Source: a virus
Virus record (IMG/VR): IMGVR_UViG_3300005581_000047
Span: 1-36,205 of that record
DNA length: 36,205 nt
Direction: 5' to 3' (one strand)
Below, piece after piece: positions 7,570 to 13,489 of this stretch. Position 1 is the first letter of the stretch; every line of letters begins with the position of its first letter. The translations under genes were made by a program, and so were the position numbers. The notes below the pieces were generated by a model. That model saw only the letters and a list, made by a program, of their open reading frames with translations, ran no database searches and was not told where the DNA came from.

Positions 7570-7983
7570 TTACTTTTCAGATGTTTCTGTATCAAACATA
7601 TTTTTTATACGTTTTTTAGCCTTTTCACCTAAAGGTATTGGGTTAGCACCCTCGTCTATTTGAACAAAAGTGATGTTAGTTTTAAGTACTAAATCTTGTT
7701 TACCTGTATAAACATTATGTGCCCTAGCCTCCATATAAATAGTCACCGATGTAGTACCAACTTTAGTCGGTTTAGCATATATCTTAAGTAATTGACTTTC
7801 TTTGACTGGTTTCTCAAAATTACATTGATCAATACTGACGGTAACCATTCTGGGTGTATCACATAGTTGCATCGCATAACCTGCAGCAGAGGCATCTATC
7901 CAAGCCAACAATTTCCCACCAAATAAATTTCCGTGAAACCCTAAGTCGGATTTTTTAATTGGGTGAGTGTTAAGAATCTCCAT
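7570..7983 (-). CDS. Hotdog-fold acyl-CoA thioesterase
   Basis: A 137-residue protein of the YciA/BACH type, which hydrolyses acyl-CoA thioesters. Key features are the N-terminal GFHGNLFGGKLLAWID, where the Asp is the catalytic carboxylate, followed by the usual Ala-Ala-Gly-Tyr-Ala helix, and the QCNFEKPVKESQLL strand. The length is that of a single hotdog domain, which would work as a dimer or hexamer. It is divergent from the plus-strand gene next door. Why a phage carries it is unclear; remodelling host lipid or acyl-CoA pools is one possibility. Confidence 0.85.
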   Translation of the reverse strand: MEILNTHPIKKSDLGFHGNLFGGKLLAWIDASAAGYAMQLCDTPRMVTVSIDQCNFEKPVKESQLLKIYAKPTKVGTTSVTIYMEARAHNVYTGKQDLVLKTNITFVQIDEGANPIPLGEKAKKRIKNMFDTETSEK

Positions 7984-8011
7984 ATTTATACACCATTTTA
8001 TTACAATTATA

Positions 8012-8020
8012 GATATTTAT
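8012..8020 (+). promoter_or_regulatory. ATATTTAT element (putative phage promoter)
   Basis: GATATTTAT lies 29 bases before the start of the ADP-ribosyltransferase-like gene, in the orientation found upstream of many other genes here. Confidence 0.45.
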
Positions 8021-8048
8021 TTTAATATATAAAGTATTTTTAAACGAA

Positions 8049-8840
8049 ATGAACGAAAAAAACTATCCAAAATACTACAAAAAACTAAGTAAATTTATAG
8101 TAAATAAATATACCTATTTAGATGAGGATAATCTCATTAACATATGTAATACTAAAAGTAAATGTGTTAGGACTCCCTTAAAGGTTGATTATAATTTTTT
8201 AGAAAACGTATTAAAGTTTAAACACCTCAATTTTGGGCAGATTGGAAGTGTTTTCTCTATATTAATTGGTATAGCATATGACGATTTTAAAGTTACTGAA
8301 AATTCTGATTCACCATTAGAATTTGTTTTATATTTTTTGATGCCTGAAATCTATAAAAAATATTACGAACCATTACTTCCAAATGATACTATAAATGAAA
8401 ATGTAGATAATAGTAAAAAATATAAACTAAGTAAAACAGAGATTAATGATTTACTTTCAGATTATGAAAATATGGGTTATGATGAAGAAAGTGCAAAGGA
8501 TGATTTAATTGACTTAGTTTCGTATTTAAATAGTTTACCAAAAACTCTAAGATTATATAGAATAGTATGTAGTGATGATATAGTCAACATAGATAAGGAA
8601 TATGTTGGTTCACACTATTCACTTAACAAAAATAATTTAGTTAAAAATCACTACGGTAGAGGATCCATACAAGGTAGTTGTATGGGTGATAAAGTATTTT
8701 TAGTGACTGTAGATGTCGACAAAACTAATATGGATGTTTTAGAAACGTTATCTAATAACATTCTATTCCCACACGAAGAAGAAATTACGTTAAAGAATAA
8801 GGGTTTGGGTTCTAAAATTATTAATTTAGAAGAACTATAA
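8049..8840 (+). CDS. ADP-ribosyltransferase-like protein
   Basis: A 263-residue protein. Residues 160-263 look like an ADP-ribosyltransferase of the Arg-Ser-Glu type. R171 lies in the strand TLRLYRIV, there is a Ser/Tyr/Ser strand at VGSHYSL (186-192), and E243-x-E245 lies in PHEEEITL near the end. This is the arrangement of T4 Alt/ModA-type enzymes, which attach ADP-ribose from NAD to host proteins such as RNA polymerase. The N-terminal 150 residues are helical, charged and unrecognised. An I-N-E site occurs near residue 117, between the two halves. It is alone on the plus strand with an ATATTTAT element upstream. Catalytic assignment by motif only. Confidence 0.65.
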   Translation: MNEKNYPKYYKKLSKFIVNKYTYLDEDNLINICNTKSKCVRTPLKVDYNFLENVLKFKHLNFGQIGSVFSILIGIAYDDFKVTENSDSPLEFVLYFLMPEIYKKYYEPLLPNDTINENVDNSKKYKLSKTEINDLLSDYENMGYDEESAKDDLIDLVSYLNSLPKTLRLYRIVCSDDIVNIDKEYVGSHYSLNKNNLVKNHYGRGSIQGSCMGDKVFLVTVDVDKTNMDVLETLSNNILFPHEEEITLKNKGLGSKIINLEEL

Positions 8841-8859
8841 CTTCCTTAAGTCCCATTTT

Positions 8860-9930
8860 TCAAAGCAAGTGTGGTTTAGACTCTACCATACCAGATGGTG
8901 TAATCTCAACTATCTCAGATTTTAATTGGAAAGTTTTGATAGTGTTTGATCCACTATAAGAAAGTGCTGACTTAACACCATCTGTTAATTTCTCTATAAC
9001 AATATCAACACTACCTTTATAAGGTATTAATGTAGACTCACCCTCTACGTGTTTTGTTGATTGACCGTGAGATGATTTAGTTTCTAAACTAGCGGAACCT
9101 CTATATTTTTTACATAGAATTCCATCACCATTCGTAATAATTTTACCTGGTGATTCTTTGGTGCCAGCCAATAGTGAACCTAACATTACACAATCTGCAC
9201 CAATTGATAATGCCTTTGCAATGTCACCACTACTTCTGATACCACCATCCGCCATAACAGGTACTTTAGATCCCTTAACACAATCAATTATAGATGTTAT
9301 ATTGGGTACACCGTGACCTGTTTGAATTCTGGTGGTACACAAACTACCACCGCCAATACCAACTCTTAATCCATCGACACCCCACTCACATAAATCAATT
9401 GCCGATTCTTCAGTAGAAATGTTACCCGCAATGATATCAACTTTAGAAGGTAGTGATTCCCTTAAAGACTTTATCATCTTTTTAACATTTATATGATGTC
9501 CGTGAGCCACATCAATCAGAATGATATTAACCCCACAACTTACCAATCGTTTAGCACGTTCAATGTCAGACTCACTAATACCTACCGCAGCCATAACTGG
9601 GATATTGGGAATTTCTGAGTGCCAATCATCGTACATAACTCCCCATTCTTCGTACATATGGTTATTAGTTATATATTCCAAAACTTTAGATACTTGTTCA
9701 CATTGTTTGTCAACAGTCATAAATCTATGTATACAACCAACACCACCTAATTCAACCATTTTAATTGCCATCTCATACCCACATACTGTATCCATACAAG
9801 ATGCGACATATGGTTGTAGGATTCCATATCTTCTACTAACCAATGTGGTTAAATTAATACTACCTCTGGTTTCTATTTCTGAGTACTTAGGTACTAATAG
9901 AATATCATCGTAAGTTAAGGCTCTCTTCAT
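8860..9930 (-). CDS. IMP dehydrogenase / GMP reductase family enzyme
   Basis: A 356-residue TIM-barrel enzyme. C198 in VGIGGGSLCTTR is the catalytic cysteine, and ADGGIRSSGDIAKAL with GSLLAGTKESPG forms the phosphate-binding site. The flap follows, with YRGSASLE and IPYKGSV. There are no CBS domains, so it is shorter than typical GuaB. The Arg-Tyr pair of the IMP dehydrogenase flap is not evident, so a GMP reductase-type reaction (GMP to IMP using NADPH) is somewhat more likely than IMP oxidation. Its start overlaps the upstream small gene by 26 bases. It probably adjusts the purine nucleotide pool during phage replication. Confidence 0.9.
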   Translation of the reverse strand: MKRALTYDDILLVPKYSEIETRGSINLTTLVSRRYGILQPYVASCMDTVCGYEMAIKMVELGGVGCIHRFMTVDKQCEQVSKVLEYITNNHMYEEWGVMYDDWHSEIPNIPVMAAVGISESDIERAKRLVSCGVNIILIDVAHGHHINVKKMIKSLRESLPSKVDIIAGNISTEESAIDLCEWGVDGLRVGIGGGSLCTTRIQTGHGVPNITSIIDCVKGSKVPVMADGGIRSSGDIAKALSIGADCVMLGSLLAGTKESPGKIITNGDGILCKKYRGSASLETKSSHGQSTKHVEGESTLIPYKGSVDIVIEKLTDGVKSALSYSGSNTIKTFQLKSEIVEITPSGMVESKPHLL

Positions 9931-10096
9931 TTTTATTTATTTTTCTTATTAACATATTATAACCCAAAAAGTCTTCATACTTTTTATTGTAAAGTTCTGC
10001 ATATTTTTTGGCAACCTTAAGTTGTTCTAATGTAATACAACTTTCAATAACTCTAACACATTTATTTTTTGCCTTCAATAATTCTATTATTCCCAT
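9905..10096 (-). CDS. Small helical protein of unknown function
   Basis: A 63-residue basic protein with two predicted helices (IELLKAKNKCVRVIESC and LEQLKVAKKYAELYNKKY). No family recognised. It overlaps the upstream gene by 35 bases and the downstream nucleotide-metabolism gene by 26. Such long overlaps on both sides are typical of tight phage operons. Confidence 0.6.
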   Translation of the reverse strand: MGIIELLKAKNKCVRVIESCITLEQLKVAKKYAELYNKKYEDFLGYNMLIRKINKNEESLNLR

Positions 10097-10385
10097 TTTT
10101 TATTTTTTTTAAAAGTTTTTTAATGTCCGCACACTTCTCATACTCCTCAACAGATTCAAAATACTCTAAACTTTTACTAAGACTAGATTCCCAATCATCC
10201 TTCTTTAATTCTGAAACCATAATAAAGTTACTGATTGGGTTGATAATCCTAAATAAAACTATTTCATCTAACCTTTCTTTGATTGACTGTTTCACTCCTT
10301 CAATAATCAAACTATGTATTAACCATTTTTGATTTTTTAAAAAATTTTTTTCATCTTCTTCATCTGAAAAATAAAAATCTTTCAT
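10062..10385 (-). CDS. Small acidic protein with UVR-like helical hairpin
   Basis: A 107-residue protein. The C-terminal part, SLEYFESVEEYEKCADIKKL followed by LKKI, resembles the UVR motif (A..xxYExAAxxRDxI) of UvrB/UvrC, a short helical hairpin for protein-protein contacts. The N-terminal half is helical with no known domain. It overlaps the upstream gene by 4 bases (ATGA-type). In phages similar small UVR-like proteins are uncharacterised; a link to repair or protease control would be speculation. Confidence 0.65.
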   Translation of the reverse strand: MKDFYFSDEEDEKNFLKNQKWLIHSLIIEGVKQSIKERLDEIVLFRIINPISNFIMVSELKKDDWESSLSKSLEYFESVEEYEKCADIKKLLKKIKNGNNRIIEGKK

Positions 10386-10657
10386 AACGATAATATTATT
10401 TTTTTATAAATTTCATATTTTTCGTCACAATAGAACTCCGCAATGGTATTGGATTGTTCCTTATCATAACCAAAATTTTTTATTAGTTCTACAATTATAA
10501 TTCTTTTCAAATAAGATCTATCGATAGAACAAGTCAATGTATGATCTCTATCATTTACTGTAATTAAAGAAGGTAATCCTAATTTATCTGTTTTGGATGG
10601 ATAAAACTTCTCTAAAAACTTTTTCACTCTTTCACTTTTCAAAGGATTATTTTCCAT
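10382..10657 (-). CDS. Small basic protein of unknown function
   Basis: A 91-residue protein. A Lys-rich N-terminus (NPLKSERVKKFLEKFYPSKT) is followed by a DRDHTLTCSIDRSYLKRIII stretch and a helical C-terminus. No domain recognised. A strong host-like promoter ends 17 bases upstream, so this gene leads an operon that runs through the next two small genes into the GMP reductase-like gene. Confidence 0.65.
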   Translation of the reverse strand: MENNPLKSERVKKFLEKFYPSKTDKLGLPSLITVNDRDHTLTCSIDRSYLKRIIIVELIKNFGYDKEQSNTIAEFYCDEKYEIYKKIILSL

Positions 10658-10674
10658 AATTGTGTTATTTGAAA

Positions 10675-10706
10675 CAAATATAGAAATAATATTTTACTTA
10701 TCCAAA
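10675..10706 (-). promoter_or_regulatory. Host-like promoter
   Basis: TTTG-N20-TATATTTG on the minus strand, ending 18 bases before the start codon of the 91-residue gene. It drives the 10657-8860 operon. Confidence 0.8.
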
Positions 10707-11113
10707 CTTATCTCATTAATTATTTTGTACAATTTATAATCATTCAACCCCAAATTATCTTTAATGTCTTTAATATCTGAATATTCATTCTCATACTTTT
10801 GTAGATACTGTTCATTTAATACTACTAACTCATCAAATAATGTGATGAAATCATAAAATACTGATCTATCTCTAGTGTTCTCTAAAATTTTTAAACTGGT
10901 TTCAATATCACCTCTATGTATCTTATCAATTAATAAGTGTGTACTACTTTTTATGATATTAATTTTTAGTCTATCCAACGCACTATCAATCTTTTCCCTT
11001 AAATCCCTTAACACAGATATTTTATCTTTCATATCGGATAAGTATTGTGGAGTTAGTTCACCATTTTTATTAATGAATCTAATCACTGAGTTTGTTACTC
11101 CTTCATTTTCCAT
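10694..11113 (-). CDS. Helical coiled-coil protein of unknown function
   Basis: A 139-residue, almost wholly helical protein. Heptad-like leucine spacing is visible in MKDKISVLRDLREKIDSALD and in the segment from LFDELVVLNEQYLQKYENEY. No family recognised. The downstream promoter lies partly inside its 3-prime end. It diverges from the plus-strand pair at 11211, and the 97-base gap holds back-to-back promoters. Confidence 0.65.
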   Translation of the reverse strand: MENEGVTNSVIRFINKNGELTPQYLSDMKDKISVLRDLREKIDSALDRLKINIIKSSTHLLIDKIHRGDIETSLKILENTRDRSVFYDFITLFDELVVLNEQYLQKYENEYSDIKDIKDNLGLNDYKLYKIINEISLDK

Positions 11114-11117
11114 ATTA

Positions 11118-11148
11118 CAATTATATGGATTTTTATTAAAAAAATCAA
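11118..11148 (-). promoter_or_regulatory. Host-like promoter variant
   Basis: On the minus strand TTG-N20-TATAATTG, one mismatch from TAnnTTTG. It ends 4 bases before the 139-residue gene, so that gene would have a leaderless or nearly leaderless transcript. Confidence 0.5.
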
Positions 11149-11154
11149 TAATCG

Positions 11155-11185
11155 TTTGTATTTTTAAAAATTAATAGTATATTTG
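11155..11185 (+). promoter_or_regulatory. Host-like promoter
   Basis: TTTG-N19-TATATTTG on the plus strand, 25 bases before the 69-residue gene. It lies back to back with the minus-strand promoter at 11118-11148 and just before an ATATTTAT element. Confidence 0.8.
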
Positions 11186-11187
11186 TT

Positions 11188-11196
11188 GATATTTAT
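11188..11196 (+). promoter_or_regulatory. ATATTTAT element (putative phage promoter)
   Basis: GATATTTAT lies 14 bases before the start codon and 3 bases after a host-like -7 box. It is the only gene here with both element types, so it could be expressed throughout infection, or the site could be fortuitous. Confidence 0.35.
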
Positions 11197-11210
11197 AAAA
11201 TAAATGTTTT

Positions 11211-11420
11211 ATGGAAAAGACTGTAAGTGAGTTAATATTAGAATTAAAGACTGTTTTAGAAAAAACACACGGTGATCAATTTACAAAATTTTACCTATGC
11301 AAATTTCCTGATGGAAAATGGGAAGGATTAATTGGTATTAAAGAAGGTGAAGTTAGGAAAACTGGAAGTTACTACAGAATCAACGATGGTGTAGTGGAAG
11401 AAGAAATTGTAAATTTGTAA
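11211..11420 (+). CDS. Small protein of unknown function
   Basis: A 69-residue protein. A helical N-terminus (VSELILELKTVLEKTHGDQF) is followed by what looks like a three- or four-strand beta sheet (KFYLCKFPDGKWEGLIGIKE, then YYRINDGVVEEEIV). No family recognised. Its stop lies 2 bases before the glycosylase-like gene, with which it is surely co-transcribed. Confidence 0.7.
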   Translation: MEKTVSELILELKTVLEKTHGDQFTKFYLCKFPDGKWEGLIGIKEGEVRKTGSYYRINDGVVEEEIVNL

Positions 11421-11422
11421 CT

Positions 11423-11938
11423 ATGAATATTTTTGTTTTGGATTACGACCCTAAGTCGTGTGCGCAGATGCACTGTGATAAACACGTAGTAAAAATGATT
11501 TTAGAGACGGCACAACTTTTATGTGGTGTACACCATATGACTGATAGTCAACGTATGATCTCATATAAACTATCACATAAAAATCACCCTTGTTCCATTT
11601 GGGCTAGAGAGTGTGTTGAAAACTATGTTTGGTTGTGTGATTTAGGTTTAGAGTTGTGTGAGGAATATACTTACCGTTATGGTAAGAAACATAAGTCACA
11701 AGAGATAATCGAATGGTGTCTTCTAAACATACCTAATATCAAAGAGAATGGTAGTGTTACAGATTTTAAATTGGCGATGCCAGATGAATGTAAAATAGAT
11801 AATAACCCTATTCTTTCATATAGGAAGTATTACATTGATTTTAAAAAGGATTTTGCTAAGTGGAAAAATAGAGATGTTCCTAACTGGTTTACGATTTCAG
11901 ATGATTCATCAACACACCTCCAATTGATGTTGCTTTAA
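11423..11938 (+). CDS. Pyrimidine dimer DNA glycosylase-like phage protein
   Basis: A 171-residue protein. The opening MNIFVLDYDPKSCAQMHCDK then HVVKMILETAQLLCG matches a conserved phage family often annotated as pyrimidine dimer DNA glycosylase (Pyr_excise type). Further conserved elements are HPCSIWARE with VWLCDLGLELCEEY, and ILSYRKYY near the C-terminus. If the annotation holds, it would nick DNA at UV dimers; the activity of these phage versions is not well shown. Its last 50 bases overlap, tail to tail, the end of the minus-strand GAF gene, so both C-termini are coded in one segment on opposite strands. Confidence 0.75.
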   Translation: MNIFVLDYDPKSCAQMHCDKHVVKMILETAQLLCGVHHMTDSQRMISYKLSHKNHPCSIWARECVENYVWLCDLGLELCEEYTYRYGKKHKSQEIIEWCLLNIPNIKENGSVTDFKLAMPDECKIDNNPILSYRKYYIDFKKDFAKWKNRDVPNWFTISDDSSTHLQLMLL

Positions 11939-12488
11939 CCGATAACCTATTGATGATGTCATCACTAAGTGTCCTTCTCTCTCCCGTATAGTCTACACCT
12001 AATATACCAATAAACTTGTCATCGATAGTTTTTATTGAGAATAAATATCCCGATTTACATCCATATTCTTCTCCAATGTGCTTTAACCCAAATGTCAATA
12101 CTGTTTCGTCTTTAAAATCGGTTATCTCTATTATGTCATTCTTTAATAGTTCATTTATCGATTTTGAGAATAAACTAACAGGTATATTTTGAAAATTATT
12201 TTGTATAGAATTTACTTTGATATTAACTGTTTCATATATCATTGAGAATTTTGCCATCGATTTACCTGTTGGGTAAAAATGTCCTCCATTGTGGAACTGT
12301 ATCAACCAAACTCTATCTGCACCTATTTCTTCTCTAATTTCTTCTATTTTATGTGTCACAACCTCACCTAATTCTAGTGTATCCGCCACCATATCAGGTT
12401 TCTTTTTCTTATCTAACCAATTTTTAAATAACAGTATAGTGATTGGGCTGATAACACCTGTTATGAAAGCAATAATTAACTCTATCAT
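11889..12488 (-). CDS. Membrane-anchored GAF-domain-like protein
   Basis: A 199-residue protein. Residues 1-21 are one membrane segment (MIELIIAFITGVISPITILL), followed by KNWLDKKKK, which would face the cytoplasm. Residues 50-195 have the pattern of a GAF sensor domain: GADRVWLIQFHNGGHFYPTG, a middle helix, then YLFSIKTIDDKFIGILGVDY and a final helix. GAF domains bind small molecules such as cyclic nucleotides. There is no output domain, so the signal may pass by protein contact. An ATATTTAT element lies 20 bases upstream. Ligand and role unknown. Confidence 0.75.
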   Translation of the reverse strand: MIELIIAFITGVISPITILLFKNWLDKKKKPDMVADTLELGEVVTHKIEEIREEIGADRVWLIQFHNGGHFYPTGKSMAKFSMIYETVNIKVNSIQNNFQNIPVSLFSKSINELLKNDIIEITDFKDETVLTFGLKHIGEEYGCKSGYLFSIKTIDDKFIGILGVDYTGERRTLSDDIINRLSVKATSIGGVLMNHLKS

Positions 12489-12507
12489 AATTCCAAACTT
12501 TTTTATT

Positions 12508-12515
12508 ATAAATAT
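12508..12515 (-). promoter_or_regulatory. ATATTTAT element (putative phage promoter)
   Basis: ATATTTAT on the minus strand, 19 bases before the GAF-like gene. Confidence 0.4.
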
Positions 12516-12545
12516 ATGTTTCTTTGTAAAAGTCAGTATTATATT

Positions 12546-12572
12546 AAAAAAAAATGGGGGATAAGTCCCCCA
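12546..12572 (-). terminator. Rho-independent terminator
   Basis: Strong hairpin TGGGGGA / TCCCCCA with a 4-base loop, followed by nine T residues on the minus strand. It ends the DUF932 transcript and insulates it from the GAF-like gene. Confidence 0.9.
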
Positions 12573-12597
12573 CCTTTAACAAAAAAACAACTACCTA

Positions 12598-13392
12598 TTA
12601 CAAAACTAACTCTGACATTCCCCATAACATTTTATTAACCTCAATGTTCTGATCGATTGATCGAATTGCTCTACTTCGTGATCTACGAAGATTACCATTA
12701 TCTTTCGGTGTGATTGTAATAATACCACCTTGTAAGACATTCTCCTGTACTCTATTGAATACACTCCACAAATCGGATCCAGAGTCCTCAATTCTACGAA
12801 CCTTAAGCATCTGATTCACATCAATCATTTTATCTTCACCCCAATAGTTGTCAGCAACCATCTTAGCGAAGTCGTACTGTTGTGTCATAGACATTTCTTT
12901 AGACATCATATCTTGAACTCTACCTACTACCATAGGAATTTTTTCTGTTGTCATATTAACAACTTTAAGGATGTCTTCTTTTTGAAACCCTTTGTGCATT
13001 ACACGAAACTCATCAAAAGTCTTATCGGCAATAACCAATCCATTAGAACACACCAAACGGAATAAACCAACGTGAAACTTAAACGATGATGAACCATCGT
13101 GTGAATTCGTCAAAAGGATTTCTGGGTGTGTGTCCCCAATCTCTCTGGCGATGTTAATGTTATTTTCATTTCTGAAACGTAACATATGTTTTTTAAATGG
13201 CATCTTTGACTCATATCCCTTACGAGAACGAGTTTGCATTGCCTGTGTGGGTAACCAACCCTGCTCACCTAACAAATCGATCACTTCCGTAGTAGGAATG
13301 AAACGATAAATGTTCGACAAATGGTTTGACGGTTCTTGTGTCAAAGCCGAAGGACAACGTTGTCCAATCTCATTAAAATTTAAGTAACTCAT
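12598..13392 (-). CDS. DUF932 protein
   Basis: A 264-residue protein of the DUF932 family, common on phages and plasmids. Diagnostic features are FIPTTEVIDLLGEQGWLPTQ near residue 32, then HMLRFRN, the Ser-Phe-Lys-Phe-His-Val strand and RLVCSNGLV at about residue 112. The family is often found near replication or repair genes, but its biochemical role is not established. It is a single-gene unit with its own host-like promoter and a strong terminator, so it is probably highly expressed early. Confidence 0.88.
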   Translation of the reverse strand: MSYLNFNEIGQRCPSALTQEPSNHLSNIYRFIPTTEVIDLLGEQGWLPTQAMQTRSRKGYESKMPFKKHMLRFRNENNINIAREIGDTHPEILLTNSHDGSSSFKFHVGLFRLVCSNGLVIADKTFDEFRVMHKGFQKEDILKVVNMTTEKIPMVVGRVQDMMSKEMSMTQQYDFAKMVADNYWGEDKMIDVNQMLKVRRIEDSGSDLWSVFNRVQENVLQGGIITITPKDNGNLRRSRSRAIRSIDQNIEVNKMLWGMSELVL

Positions 13393-13412
13393 ATCTTTTA
13401 GTTTTATTTCTA

Positions 13413-13444
13413 CAAATATAAGGACCTTTTTTCAATCTACCAAA
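13413..13444 (-). promoter_or_regulatory. Host-like promoter for the DUF932 gene
   Basis: TTTG-N20-TATATTTG on the minus strand, 20 bases before the start codon. Exact match to the Bacteroidota consensus. Confidence 0.8.
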
Positions 13445-13463
13445 CATTTTATACTTTTTTTTT

Positions 13464-13472
13464 AATATTTAT
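13464..13472 (+). promoter_or_regulatory. ATATTTAT element (putative phage promoter)
   Basis: AATATTTAT lies 17 bases before the 794-residue gene. Confidence 0.4.
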
Positions 13473-13489
13473 TTCATATATTTATTAAT

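Noticed and set aside
9521-9913. Plus-strand reading frame opposite the GMP reductase/IMPDH-like gene
   Set aside because: The minus strand encodes a clear enzyme with catalytic motifs through the same bases; the opposite frame is its shadow.
12606-13065. Alternative frames within the DUF932 gene
   Set aside because: Out-of-frame or antisense to a family member with full-length motifs; no independent support.
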